A DNA stretch of 64,000 nt from positions 99,437 through 163,436 of the forward strand of contig VZRR01002767.1 in the NCBI GenBank assembly GCA_013398015.1, in the 5' to 3' direction. Shown one piece after another: positions 12,256 to 26,570 of the stretch. A program made the position numbers and the translations under genes. Below the pieces are notes generated by a model. That model had not been told where the DNA came from. It saw nothing but the letters and a program-made list of their open reading frames with translations, and searched no databases. Source of the stretch: Oreocharis arfaki. Its lineage: Eukaryota; Chordata; Aves; Passeriformes; Paramythiidae. How positions within the stretch are numbered: position 1 is the first letter of the stretch; each line of letters starts with the position of its first letter.

Positions 12256-14402
12256 GATCTAAAGTAGTTGTGAAAGGTTGCTACCAGAGGAAACTGTATC
12301 TCAGCTCCTGAAGTAAAACTGCAGTCATCCTAATGGCAAAAGTCAGCTCTGCAACAGCTAAGCAACAGGTCTTAAACTGATGGGCTTGAATCTGTAAGAA
12401 AACCCCAAACCGCCAAAACAAACAAATGAAAAAAGAACAGCACAGTGCTTTCTGGTTTGTCTGCGTGCTAGACAGGGTGGAGGCAGGCTTATCCTGAGCC
12501 CTAGTGCTCCACCAAGGGTTCCCCGTACTGCCTGGAGCTCCTGCTGCCACCAGAAAACATTGCTGGTTACCAAGGAGCAAGACTTCACTGCTGTCTACAC
12601 CAGTGCTATCAGAGGTTTTTCTTGTTCAAACTGAAAACAGAAGAAAGGGGCACATCTCCTTCCTACCCAGCGCTTTGTTAATGGCCCTGTTAGTGAAAGA
12701 TTAGAATCCAAAGGGAAGACACGAAAGGAGAACCAAACTGTGAAGTGAACGACATGGCATTTTCCCATAGGTGTTTCCACCCATGCAAAAGGGAACGTAA
12801 CCCCTAACAGTATCAAATTTTCCATTACTTTGTGGTAGTGATGTGTGACAGCAGTTACACAGAGGGAAGGAAGGTTTTGCCCATGTTGTGGTAATAGTGA
12901 ATGTATGTATTTTATGATCTACAGTTACAGGATTATGTAGACAAGGAAAACTTTGCCTCCAGCCCTGAATTCGGGGATTGTTCTCAAATTTTGTACAAAT
13001 AGCTGATGTTGCTGGTCAGAGAACTTATAAACCAGCACGTACATCTGTGATCTTGAAACTGAGGTTTCTACATTACTTCTTTTTTTTCTCTTTTGGCTTC
13101 TAAAAAGGGAAAAATACGAAAGCTCTAAGGATGCTCAAATGGACTCTCTGACACCAAGTCTTAAGAGAACGGATCCCTACAAGCAAATGGGCCCCACCTT
13201 GCAGCAAATTGAACAAATAAAGAATAATTTATCTTTAGGTGCAGTAAGCATCATACAAAAGTTTGCCAAAGGCTGGATAATTCCATAAAGCTGCTCGACA
13301 AGAAGCCAGAATTGATTAGAAATGAAAGGTCTCACACCACCACCCTGAGTACTCAGCTCTTAATCAGGTTATCAGGCAGTAGGGCTTTTCTTAATTGATA
13401 CAGTCTGTTATCGAATGAGGGTGTTATCTCATTGGTGAGGTCATAGAAAGTGAGTCACACAGAGTCAATAGGATATCTAGCACGAAGGCGATGGTATGCA
13501 TTATAGAGGCTAAAGATACTGCAGGTACTGTAGGGGCTGTTTACTTACAGGCAACTACTAAGTGTTGTGTCTCCCTTCAAAAAAAGCTGTTGCAACCTCA
13601 TTTTAAGCTGTGCCCACTGTTCAGAATAATTCTGCTTATCATGATTTGATATTGTTGCCTTGGCAATGCTGTGGGATGTTTTGAACCCAGGGCCTAATTT
13701 TTCATTTTCAATTGCCCCAGCTGAGATTTTAATTCAGCTAAGTAGAATGCATTCTCTGAGCACTGAGGTCTGTGTGGTTAAACTGGCAATGAACTCATAT
13801 TAAGTAAAGAAAAATGAACACTTTGAACTGAGTATTTTGTAGTTTAACCAAGTTTTTACTTTGAGAACAGCTGCCAGTCAGAAGTGGATTTCTTGTCTTG
13901 GAGATCTCTCTGATGATTCATACCTGAATTTTTGTGTGACTTTTGGCAAGCCTTTAGCTTTGATTTTCTTCCACTCATAGGTACGTAACTCTTTGGCGTT
14001 GTACTCTTGCATGAAAACCTTCTTAGCTTTCTTTTTTTTCCTTCTTTTCCTCTAAAGTAAGAGAAAATGAATCCATAAACAAACCCAAGGAATTTGGCTA
14101 ACTCTTAGGAGAATCCTAGCACAGTCCATTCCTAAAAAATCCTTCCATACTAGTGCCCTCATCCTGTTGCTTTAAGCCCCAGAAAACAATGAACTGTATT
14201 AAAGAGCTGATCATGAGATCAGCATGGAAAAAAATTTGTTTCTGAAATTAGTTTTTAAACCAAACCAAAAACTTTTAAGCTGATCAAAGCATCTTTTGCA
14301 CATATTAGAAATATTTTGTTTCATTTTCAAGTTGCTAATAATGCTTTTAAACATTGAATTAATCAAATGTAGAAGGCAGAAAGAAAGGGCATTTTTTTTT
14401 AA
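12256..14402. other. Intergenic, no gene supported
   Basis: Mostly unique AT-rich sequence. The only item of note is a splice-bounded open stretch on the minus strand at 13924-14051, treated as speculative under findings. Confidence 0.6.
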
Positions 14403-14452
14403 TAGAATATCTAAAGCTGGAAGGGGCCCATAGGGTTCACCAAGTCCAACTT
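14403..14452 (-). mobile_element. Short CR1 3' end remnant
   Basis: agaatatctaaagctggaag and gggcccatagggttcaccaa, then gtccaactt, follow the CR1 minus-strand 3' consensus (tail, then ttggaagggacc..tc, then agtccaac). Only about 50 bases survive. Identity is likely but the copy is short and diverged. Confidence 0.55.
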
Positions 14453-17400
14453 ATCAGCGGCTAATGTGCTGGTGATGGTAGTTCGACACTCACCCTTCAG
14501 GTCTGAATTTCAGCCTGGAGGGCAGAAGTGCCCAGTTTGTTGTTAAGGTGTGCTGGCTTTCACTGCACAGCGTCCCTGGCACACAGAGCACACGGAGACT
14601 CAGCTTCATGGTCCCGTTACAAACCATCACTGTTTGGTTTATCAGGCATGCTGAGACTGTGGCTTCTGCCCCCTTTCTTCTCTCTTAGTAACTTAACACA
14701 GTACTCTGGTCAGCTGCATCGAGTGCAGTGTTTTGTCTTATGCCAGAAATGGCATTAAACATTATGTCCGATGGAGAAATTACTTCATTCTGATAGCAAC
14801 AAAAGAGCAGCTGTAGCTGGAAAATGCTTCCACGCAGTATTGAAACAAGAATGACCAGAACAGAAAGCATAATCTCACACGGGAAATTAATAAGTCTTAA
14901 AGATTAAACAAATCATGTCCATTAAAATTTTGCAAGAAAAAAAATCCTTCCAGTGTACCCTACAAAATGGTGTGAAGCTTTAGCATCAAACAAGGTGAAA
15001 AACTGCAAAAGACCATCCCATACCCTGGGAGCTAACAGGCTGCAAAGAAAGCATTCACACTAATCATGGGTGCCTCAGATCCATAATTGTATTATCAGAG
15101 AATCTGAATGGTTTTAGGGGAATGAGAAACTCTAAGCAAAGATCTTCCTGCCACTGAGTTCGAACGCCTTGAGGTAATACTGAACAAATTTCTACCTTCC
15201 TAGACAGAAGAAAATCCCAACTATCACCTTTCTGCCATTGGACCCATTCTGTGCATGCTGCCCTCAGGAGATCAGGTAGTAGGGCATTGCTCAAATGAGC
15301 ATTGACATTATTGATTAAAAAGATTGTGTGGAATTAAAAAAAAAGGCTTCTTCAACTAAAGGCTGAAAGTTTAATTTGAATGTTGCTTCTTAGATTTGAA
15401 AGCTCCACTGTCCTTACAAAGGCACTTAAGCAAAGCTGGAAATCAATTCTGTGTTTCGTGATGCATCCATATGCACAGGAGTTCACTGTACCAGAACAAC
15501 TTTGTCTACTAAAGACCAGTGTAGTAACAAATTTTAAAGAAGATTAGTTTACTTACTTGGTGTATATGAGATAATAAATACAGAGTGTGTTTTCTGAATG
15601 AGAATTGGATAATCTCTGGTTACATGGGTTTATCCAGGTAATGAAGGGCAGACAGTGAATAGCTTAGACAGTTAATATTGAAATGTAAAGTCTTATATCT
15701 ACCGACACCAAGGCAACTCCAAGCCTTAGCTCCACTGTCTGCAATTCACCATCTCCTAAGTGCTGTGGCGTACTGTTCTACCTGTGCTGAGTTCAGTGGC
15801 TTCCTATTGGACAACTGCCATCAAACCACACCGTTTCCTTCCAGAAAGGCAGCTCTTTATAGTCACATAGAATGACCTAATTCCCAAGTTTGCAAGGAGG
15901 TGAATGCAGCTAGATGTTTTAGGTAAGTTACTCAAGCTGTATGTGGAAGGTCCCACTAGAGAGGTACTCAACCCACAGATTTTTTAGAGCATCTTTATGT
16001 CAGCAGGAAAGCAATGGGCATGGTTTTGGAGAATTTTAGGTAAATTCCGAGCTCATTGCCTGACCAGAAACCTGTGTTAATAACCCTTGCACTGGTAAAA
16101 CCATTGCTGAAGGCCTCAGCAGTGTTGTGTCTGGCTCAGTTGCACAGTTGTAGCCATCACCTAGTTCTAGGTTTGCTGCCTTCTCCCAGCTGGGCTGTTC
16201 TGCAGCAGCAGTAAAGGTCACAAAAGTCAGCTTCAGAGTCCACTACAGACTTCTGTGGTGAAAGACCGTATTCCCTTTGAAGTTAATGCAAGGAATCAAG
16301 CTTCTCCTGGGGAATATTTACAGCATCCAACTTGGCATCCTGCTGTTCTCCACTGGGGATACAGCTACAAGAACACAGGCACACAGTGTCCTTTGCAAGT
16401 ATCTGGCACTGTCTGTGGATGCAGAGGTAGAAGGACACAAATTCTCTGTTCATGACACTCGGGTATCCTGGAACATTAAAGGGGCACAAGTCTTTTTTGT
16501 TTGCTCTGTGTTCAGGCAACTAAATTCTACATCTGGGTCTAAAGAAGGATGTCCAAAATCAGACTGTGTTTGGGACTCCCCATTGCTTCCAGATGCAAGA
16601 AGGTAAAATGCTGAGGAACATCAGTTCAGTGAGACCATGAGTTCATGACAGAGAGTCACTCATGTCTCATGAGTGAGACATCTGCTCTGTTCATGTAACA
16701 GTGAGTTTCTGTGGGCTTTGAAATCCCGTTTTGAGTTGGGCAGGTACATCAATGGCTCACACTTGCTAAGCTTTAATCCTCATCACAAGTACAAGCCCCC
16801 TTCTTGTACAGTCTGGAAAATTCCTTCTGTAGCCCCTGGCAGAACTGCAGTAATATCCATGGTCTTTTATCTTTATCCTGTGAAAACATAAATAAATTGC
16901 ATCTACATCAACAAGGCTTGTAAAATGGAATTATAAATATTCACAAAAGCAAGCTGACAGGCAGTACCTTTTTCCTTCTCTTATACCAATAAAATAATAA
17001 AAGTCGGTGTTTCAGTCTTTGATAAGCGGCAAATGGAAAAATCAATAAACAACACCATATGTAATTCTTTCAGAATAATCAGTGGAAAAGGGCTTAAAAA
17101 CTTTTTATAATGAAATTAAGAAAAGTTAAATATTTTAATATTTTGGTAGAAAACTTAAATACCTCTGTTTTCAGACAAGAACAGCCCCCTTTTATTTTTA
17201 ATCTGCAGAGTGGCTGCCTAAGAGATGGATGTTTCGAGTGTTCATTCACAAACCTCTGCAATATTGGCTGCTGTGGAGATCAGATCCCAGCTACGGGACG
17301 TCTCCAGCCTGCCCACCAGTTGTGGCAGCCCTTATTTGGGTTATGGGGTCATGCAGATGGTGTAAATTGACTCCAGCACTATCATGCCTGCCTTTATCAA

Positions 17401-17951
17401 GGTGTGCAGCTCACCCCTTGTTTGTACATTAAGCATTAGGTGGTGTGGCTATCACTTACTTCCTGCACAGCTGCTCCTCGTCTCTTCAAGGGAATGGAGC
17501 CAAATAGGAACAACCTTGAATGTGGACCGTGCCAACAGGATGCAAGTGGCCCATGTCCGTGGACACCTTTCTTTTTTTTTTTTTTCCAAGGGAACTGGTG
17601 TACAGTCCGTGTTACCATTGGGGAATGTTGGTTTGCCACTGGCCACGGGTGCAGACAAGGTAACCAACTGACCCCATGGGCTCTGAGTGCTGACACCAGC
17701 CACGCAGAATTGAATCTTCTGGCCTCCCAAAACATGTCCACCTCCCTGCAAACCTGGAGTGATGGGAGCTTTCTGTTGGTGGGCATGCCCGGGTGGATCA
17801 CCAATAGAGTCCCTAAAAGTATCATGAGAGAGAAGCCTTTGCTACTTAGGACTAAATAAGAATGAGCTCTTATTAATGACTTCACCAAGTCAGTACTTTA
17901 ACAAGTTGAGTCAACACTTCAGAGAGATGACTTTATACAGCTGGTTAAAAG

Positions 17952-17964
17952 ATATATATATATA
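17952..17964. repeat. (AT)n microsatellite
   Basis: Short alternating AT run, about six units. Similar short AT runs occur at 34810-34826 (followed by ctatct) and near 48380. Confidence 0.8.
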
Positions 17965-19200
17965 GAAAACAAAAAACACGAGAAAACTTCTGTCTTTTTT
18001 TTTTTGTGACCACAGTTCCTGTAATACATTTTATATGTTGTCAGGAATAGAGACTTTTAAAACCTGAAGTAGGAGCTTGATTTGGGGCACAAGGAAAACA
18101 TCTGGAAAATGCAAACAATTCTGTTCAGTGTGTGGTGGGTTCAGCACCTTCTCTATCATTTGATTGTGTGAAGGGCACCATGTAGCTTGTGCCCACTCCC
18201 ATGATTGCCCCAAGCGTGTATGATGTGTTTGAGTGCAGACTATCACTGCTGATACTCCCCTACTTGCTATCTGGCAGAGGCTGAATGGGCACACAAAAAG
18301 TAGCCTGAGTGGCATTCCTTGTTCGTCATAGCACCTGCTTGGTCAGACTATGCTGCAGGAGACACAGGGTGGGTAGTAAAATCAGGTAAGTAGCAATGGG
18401 AAGGGAGGGTTTGAATAGGGTGAAAATGCAGGCTGTTTGCTTATTCGTTCATGTAGGCAGGGACATCAAATAAATATAATAACTGACCCAGAGATTTTCT
18501 GAGTTGGGACATCATCCAGACTTGGGTTTCGGCACCAGTACAGGAAGAAGTCAGATTGTCTGACCCAAAATCTTTGAATGGGTTCTTATTTCTCTGGTTA
18601 TTAACTGGCATCTGAGAGCTGCTAAATCAGTAAATTGTTAGCATTTCTGGATCTGAACTCAACAAGCTTGACTTGCTCATCCAGTTACTGTTGCACATGC
18701 TTTGACATCAACTTTAGCAATGAGGAGGATCTGAACCAGGAACTCCTATAAACAATTTTTCTTTGAAATCAGATTAGCAAGTCAGAAATGCCAAGTGATA
18801 AGAGAAGACTTTCCTTCTCAAGACTTCCTTTAGCAACCCTGAGTTAATGGCATCGGGAGGACATTAGCCTTCATATCCACCCTGCACAGGGTAGAAAAAT
18901 TGATTGACTGCCATCATGAAAGTTAAAATTATAACTTTGCTTCAGCAAGCTGTAGAACATAATTAGAGGTGTATTAAAACCACACATACCTTCCGTATTT
19001 TTAAAAGGAGAAGAAAAAGGTATTATGCATGGGGAGGAAATGTTCACCCAAAATCTGGATGAAAAAAAGAAAGAGAAAATAAAAAGGGGAGAAAATCAAC
19101 CTGCAGTGTCTTTGCTTACTGGTTTTGACATTAAGGTCCTTTGCAGGCCAAAAGTGAGCCTTCCAAGGAAGTAGATGAAAGCTTCTTCTTTTGGTGGGGG

Positions 19201-19225
19201 TGGAGAGGTGGAGAGGTGGAGAGAT
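19201..19225. repeat. Short tandem repeat (tggagagg)3
   Basis: Three near-perfect 8-base units (tggagagg, tggagagg, tggagaga) follow a G-rich run (ggtggggg) at 19193-19200. This is a purine-rich simple repeat. Confidence 0.85.
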
Positions 19226-22200
19226 GGTTCTTTTTTGGAGCTGACTGGTCACTAGAAAGATCTTTTTAGCAAATTTATCCTGGCGTAATATTCCTGACCC
19301 ATTTTTCCAGTAGCAACCCGTGTATTGATCAGAATATACCAAGAAGGCCCTTGCTGTGAGGTGTGCACAGCTGCACATTGGCATCACACCTACAAAATAC
19401 ACTCTTCGGAGAGTCAGATACACTAAAGCCTGTGGTTCCTCATCAAGCAGGCACGCAAAATGTACTGAGGGAGGAGTACTTAGTGAGCATGTAGGAGGGC
19501 AGTTTCTCTTCCAAAAATAACAAAACAGTTTCCCTTTCTTTTCCTCTGTTGAACCATGAAGATGTGGTCTGTCTTAGACTCAACATCTTTTTTTGGGGAT
19601 AGAACTCTAGAATGAAAAGTCAGATTGAAAGCAGGATGATATTATAAACAATTTAGGAACCTGCAAGTATCCAAACTGCTACCAGCTGAAGAGTAACCTA
19701 TTAAACCTAAGAGTTGTTATACTTATGTCTGTTTTTAAGGTCAATACCCAAAAGATTTACATTACAAATATCTTCAGACCATTGCTATTACAAAAATACT
19801 ACTGCTACTTACTTCTCTATATAGCAAAAATGCAGTAACAGTAATTCCACAATGTAATATAGCTCTACTATAGACATCACATCATATCTAGCATCTGTAA
19901 AACCAGATGGGTTATTCTGCAAAAAACAGTTTTCAGGTGGGTATTCACATGCATGCTGGTTTACACTGATCTAACAAAACCTCTCATGCTTAGCCTGTAG
20001 CATCCTAGCCAAAATGGAATCCAAGGAGGTGAAAAACTCAGTGTGAAATGCACTTAACTGGATGTCTTAAATCCAGCTCCGAGTTTCTCCTCTATTGAGA
20101 GTGGAGAGAGGCACCCCCAGAACATCATTCCACCCACCAAGAATCTGACTGGATCATGTATCATGGCTCCACCTGAGGTTACACCATTCCGTAGCAAACA
20201 CCATTAAAAAGCAGCATTCAGAAGTAGCTTCTGACACCTGACCCAGGGAGATCAGTGTCATTCTTTTGTCTTGATCAATTTTAATGCAAAAGAAGAAAAC
20301 ACATTATACTGCAGGAGAAATGGAGCCAAGCTCTGTACATCCAGTGTTTTCATGCACAGGTTCTAGTTAGGGCTGTGAAATGTCATCGCTGTGGTGGGTC
20401 ATTACCCACAGGTATGAAGTTGCTTCAATAGTCAATATTTGTTCAAGTCTGTAAATAGATGTAAATAAATGGATTACCTGAATGTAGATGTCTCTGCAAA
20501 GGTTTACATGTTAGATTTGCCGTTATCAGATCACAGAGGGTATAACACAAATTTGACCACAATCATTTCGAAGAGCTAAGCTTCTTTCTCACCCTGGCCT
20601 TTTACCACAGGTTTCAGAGTAGTATCATCACCAGGACAGAGACAAGATCAAAAGACATAAAATAAATGCAGAGCAAGCAAAATTTCTGCTTCTCTTTGTT
20701 TTTTTTTTAGGTTTAATATGCAATAACAATCAAAAGATTTCTCATCTCAATCAGTTATAAAGATAAAAATGGTTTTGTAAGCTAATATGAATGCACTTTC
20801 AAAAAACACAACTCCAAAGGAAATTAAAAGAAAAAACCTCAAGGAAAACTACTTTTTTTTCCATTCTCATTTTCATAAACATCTAAAAGATCAGGGAGGA
20901 GAATGTACTGAAACTGTTAATTTGACACCCATAACATATCTTTGCTATATACCTGGTGGAAAGGTGGTTTTCTGCTCGCTGTATGAATTTTCTTGCAGCA
21001 GTGGTTCCTACATTGAAGTGAATAAGAGGGGAAGTGTCACAGAGGTGAACAAAGGATTGTACATTTTTCTATCATACCTGAAAAATAACCTAAAGCACCT
21101 ACCTTATTAAGCTGTCATGGAAGCCGAGACTGTGTTGAACCATTACATCAGGATGTTCCAGTCACTGGGAGAGTTTAGGTTCCTTTGAGGTTCCTTGTTC
21201 AGTGTTCAGCTCAGACAGAAAATGGTGAGGTTTCCTGACTGAAAGGAAGTAAGTTTTTGTATTCATATCCTAGTGCAGAAATAGTATATTCCACTGATGG
21301 GGAGGGAAACTCTAGCTGGACTTGGCTGAGAATATTCATTCTTTTGAATCTATGAAGTTGACTTTCAGAGATGCTCTCAAACTAAAAGCTTCCTTGAGCA
21401 ATACATGTTCAAACTCAAAAGTAAAGCCAAAGAATTTGGCTCTTACAAGGCACATGAAATGAGCAGCAGGTTGAGAATTTAAGTTCCAAGTGGGTGATGA
21501 AGTCTATTTTTAATGTTACGCAGTACTATAGTTAGAGCTACCAGCAGTGGGCATTTGTATCACTGTCATGTACTTGCACTAAATTATAATAGCACTGAAT
21601 AGAAAAAAAACCCCAAACCTCAAACAGCTATGGCCGTCAACGTTAATCAGGTCAAAGGGTTGGAGGAATGAGAGATTTTGAAAGTCTGTAAAGGAAAAAG
21701 AATCATAATTGTAACTATCATCTTTATTCCTGAACATTAGTTTTTATATTTGCTTTAGTATTTCTCTGCTTCCTGTTAGCATGAAAATAATGTATTTCAC
21801 AAACCACCTCCATTAGGCTTGTTCCCAAAGAAATTTATTTCAAATTAAACTATATTACTGCTCTTTTTACCCTTTTTCCTTCCTCAGTGTGCGTTTTTCC
21901 TTTAAAAATTACGAATTTCTCTTTCTAATTTATTTTAAAACAGGCAATTTTCTTCTTGATGTTTTCTCAGCTAATGCCAGACATTTTTTTCCTCTTCCTT
22001 CTTATAAGCCCTCTTTTTTAAGAGCTTCTTGCTTGATTTCTTCTGGTGTACATACACATATCTCACACCCTTTATTGTAACATTTATGAGTTTCATATAT
22101 GTGTATTCTACATCTTTTATATTGTTTCAGTGTTCTCTTTAAAGGGAAGTACTACTCTTTAATTTTCCACACAATGGTAATATTTTTATTGGCCAGATAG

Positions 22201-25200
22201 AGAATACGAGCTCACACATTATTGTGTCAGACGGAAGAGTAAATGGGTTTGCTTTCGTTTTATTAGATATTAAAAATGGTTTACCAGTTTCTGAGAAATA
22301 GCTGACACTTTTTTCCTCTATGCCTCATCCCATTATAGTTATGTAGGAGGTGTCCACGCTGCTCTGGCTTCATATTTCTTCTGGTTTTGGCTGCAGCTTT
22401 TTGATGCAGCTTTCCTTCCTCACTGGGTGCATGCATGAAATCCACTCTTTGCCCAGATGGGCTGTTATGGGCGAGCTCCACAACCTCCAGGACAACAGGA
22501 GCCTGTCACTGGATGCTGTGTCAGGTAATGGGCTGAAGTGTTTCTTCTGCTCCTCTGCATGGCAAACACAGAAATACAACACAGCCCTGCATCCTAGGGA
22601 AGTTAAAACTGGTTTATCCAATAGCTTTGGGCTTCAGATCTGAATTTTGGGAGGAGCTGCTGGCTGTGAGACTCTAACCGTGAGAAGTGTGACTATGAAA
22701 TCACAGGGGCTTCAGACATAATCAACTGGAGAGTGTTACATCTGTTAAGGTCTAGCACTGTTTTTTCCTGGGAGCATTACTTGGGGATTGCTGGAGATTC
22801 CAAAGGGGTAAACCATCCCAGCTCCTCCCAGAGATCTGTGTGTGATCCAACACCAATCTGCATACACACAGGACTAATAGTAAAATAAAGACCCATGTTG
22901 ACATGGAACAGGGATCCTTATTTAATCCTAGAACTGATATATTATTTCAGAAAACCACCAAGCAGAACAAGGATCTCATACACTTAAAGGTGACCTCTGA
23001 CTGTATCTCTCTGTGCAGGTGGAGATGAGTTATTTCTTTATGAGCCATTCTCGTAATTAGTCTGTACCATCAAAAGGTATTATCAGAGCTGACTGGTCAC
23101 TGGTGAACGTCTCCTTTCCCACCCCAATATAAAACCAGCTAGTTTCCAGCCTTTTTCATTGCTACCATGTTCTTCTCTTTCCTCTTGCTTCTTCCAGGCC
23201 AGTCACTTCTTCCATCTTCCCTCTCACCTCCTAGCTGTCTTCTCCTCTGCCCAACGCGCTTCCTGCTCCTCTGACATCCTCAAAACACAGTGTAAATGCA
23301 TGGAAGCCTGGGGTAAACTTTCCAGTTTACAATGAGAAGACCAACAGTGTTTATGATGTGATTGTTCTCTGCTGCAAATCTCCTCTTTCCTATTGGTCCT
23401 GCAGACTTGGGAACTGGTGATCTGTGTGGCACTGTCAAATCTGCTCTTAAGAGCATTGTTGGAAAAAAATAATTTAAAAGGGTCATTATCAAGACCCTTC
23501 TGTGCTCTGAACATTGCTTTCTGTTGTCATGACTGCTGAAGTAGCAATACTATCGTGGCTGTCAGTGTAAGCAGTGACTGAGAGCCTCTGCCATCAGCAC
23601 CACCACACAGTGGATACATCATGCAGGAGTTTCTCATGGACCTCCTCATGCCCTAAAGAGCTGTTTCTACAAATGGTATGTCTCGTGTAGCTCAGGTCTG
23701 TCCTAACAGAGATAAAAGAAGGAGAAACATTAGCTGTGGGTGACTGACCGAACACAAATAACTGGAGGTTACAGAGGTTTAAAGTGCAGCTCATTTCCCT
23801 TCTTGACCTATTCCCAGCCTTAACTATAATATCTTGAAGGTAAATGTTCAGAGGGGGCAGATGTTTTGCCTGCAGGGTATTTCCATCTTGCACACAGTTT
23901 TATGAAGTTGTTCTTTTATGATCGCCCTATGCAATGCTGTGAGCCTAGCAGAACGGGCTGTGGCAGGGTGTTTTGGCATTTCGGTCTTGCACTTGGTCCT
24001 TCCAGTCCATGGAATGCCTCCAAGAGAACAGGTATGTAGTGGCTGAACGGATCGGCTGATTTCACACACATACCCACTTTCCTTGACCTGGATGAATATC
24101 TGCAGTAATTCTTTGCTAGTATTTACTCAAAGACTTGCACTCTGTACATGTTGCACTATATCCTGCTTCCACAGTTTCTACTTTTTTCCTATACATAATT
24201 ACTTTTGTTTTGCTGTCTGCTGTTTTGTTCTTTTGTTGCAGACCGCTGTGGAAATATTTTGCCCCATAATTACACACCTAGCAGAGCAGAGGTTTGGTGT
24301 GAGACCAAGATATTTGTACTTACAAATATATGTAAGGACAGCAGTTCAGCTTCTCTTTATTTGTTCATGACTTCATACCACCTTCCACAGTAACCTTCTC
24401 AAGACTTGCTTTAGGTCATCCAGCTCCTTAAATTTTCTTAGGTCATGGTTCCTGTACTTGTCTGTCTTCCCTAAATTCCCAGCATTTCATTTTTACTAGG
24501 CATATGGTCTGAGCCATGTATTATAAATTAACAGACCTTTGCCTGCCACCAGTGTGGAACAGGCAAAGCCCAGTTTGTAACCAGAGGTAAGAGAAAAGAG
24601 TGTGTTCCAGATCCAAACTTTCTCAGGCGTTTGGAAGATGTAAATTATGGTTTCAGTGTTAATGTTCAGGTGTACGTCTGAGTCACCCCAGGAGAGCGCA
24701 GAGAGTTCCAGTTCAACATCTTTTTTCCAGGGTAGCACCAGTGGCTGTGTGCTCCTCTCTTACAGCACATCATGAACTCAACTCATAATTCAATCAAGAG
24801 AGCTACAGAAGAGGGCTGGCTCACAGTACCCAAGTATTTACTTCTATTAATTTTTTGTAACAGAATAGAAATTTTCTGGTTAGGTGTATCCAAACAATGG
24901 CTTCCTATGTGACATCTGATGCAAATATTTATTTGAATTTATGTCAAATTTTCAGGGGTTTGGGGAGAATTTGTACCAGAACAGTATTAGAAGACTGTGG
25001 GACTGTCAAGAGTGTTCGAGTAACAGATGCTATTCTCATTAGCTTAAATTACATTTTCATGGATAGATAAGAAAGAATAGATACCCAGCTAGAATTCTTG
25101 CTTTAACTTAAGTATTTAGAGAGTTTAAGTGTGAGACTGAAGTGTAGCACAACCTCTGTTCTGAAACCTCATTTAAGGGACCAATGTGATCCCCGGTTTA

Positions 25201-26570
25201 GGGACATCATTTACTAGAAATACGGATCCTTTATAGCTAGACGTTCACATACACGGTGTTTGGGATAAAGGATTCCTATCCAGCTGAAAGCATTATACCT
25301 AGTGTAAAAATTGTTTATACACTGATAAAATGAGTGTTCTCCTCTACAAAACAGGCTGAATGTGAACCTAATGCTATGTGCTTCTAAATCAAAGTCAGTA
25401 GGTTTATGCCGATTTATAAAAAAATTGAGCTGGCTAATAATTACTCCACCAGGTCTAACTCACAAGTTTAACTGAACTTTACCTCAGATCCTGCTTTGAC
25501 TTGCTTTTTTTTTTTCCTTTAAAAGAGACTTTTTCAGTCTTCCCAAAGGACTCATATGTATTATAAGTATCTTTGTCTTGTTTTTAAGTCTTACATTATT
25601 ATATAATATAAAAACAAATTAAATACTGGCAACAGAATTTTCTCTTAGTTATTCTCTGGAAAAATCCAGTAATGGCTTCAGAGGCAGCAACTTTGCAAAG
25701 GTTACTGTCTGTTGTCTGGGTGGCTGAAGAGCTGCTGCAGTGGTCAGATACCTCTGGAAATCTGGCTATCAAAAGATATATTGAGATCAGAAAATGTCTC
25801 AGGAAACAACTTCACAGCAGAGCCAGAGGGTCTAACCTGGCACAAAAAGCCAATATTAGCTGGTTCAGGACACTGTCTTCTTTACTTCACCCAAATCATC
25901 AAACAGCAGATGAAATGAGAAATCTTAAGAGTTCTGAAAAAAACCTGCTTTCATCCCACCATTCATATGAAAACTTGCATTTCTATGCAATGCATCTCTA
26001 TGCTTTCATATGAAAGCAGCATTTATCTAAGGTTTGCATATTCCCTTCATCTTATTTGAGACCCAGATAGGGGTTTTTTCCCCCTTCAGCAGCATATCTG
26101 CAGGGCCGATGTACCTTGAGGCAGTTTTTCTTGTTGCCTCACCATTTGGGTGATCAGAGCTCTCCTTCCCATGCTTTGCACTACTTGTTGCTACACAGAG
26201 CAAGAGACAGAGGTGAAACACTAAGTACTCCAGCATCCCTGTCCTTAATTGAGTGGGCAAATGTAGCAGTTTCAAGCAATTCACCTTTTGACTCGGAAAT
26301 CTCTGCTGGGCTCCTCCTCTTCTTTCGGGTTGGATCTTGAACTGATGGGTCCTGTTTTCCTCTTAAGCAGCATTAAACCTGACTATCCTACATAATCCCA
26401 AAACAGCATCATAGTGTGAAAACCATCTCTTTCAATCAGTTCCCTAATATAAGAATAATGTTAGAAATGTTACATTATTTTTTTCCTATGGTAGGGTAGG
26501 TGTTACATTCTAAACTTACCAGAAGCCATTTCCCAGCTGGCGCCTTGAACAAATATGGAAAAACAAACAA

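Larger units (their letters stand above)
14453..26570. other. Intergenic, no gene supported
   Basis: Twelve kilobases without a recognised gene. It includes a GC/CpG-richer block at about 17180-17870, a purine repeat at 19201, a hairpin at 16656-16676 and a palindrome at 26001-26018. Open frames up to 150 codons in the 17.4-17.9 kb block overlap on both strands, as expected from its higher GC. Confidence 0.6.
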
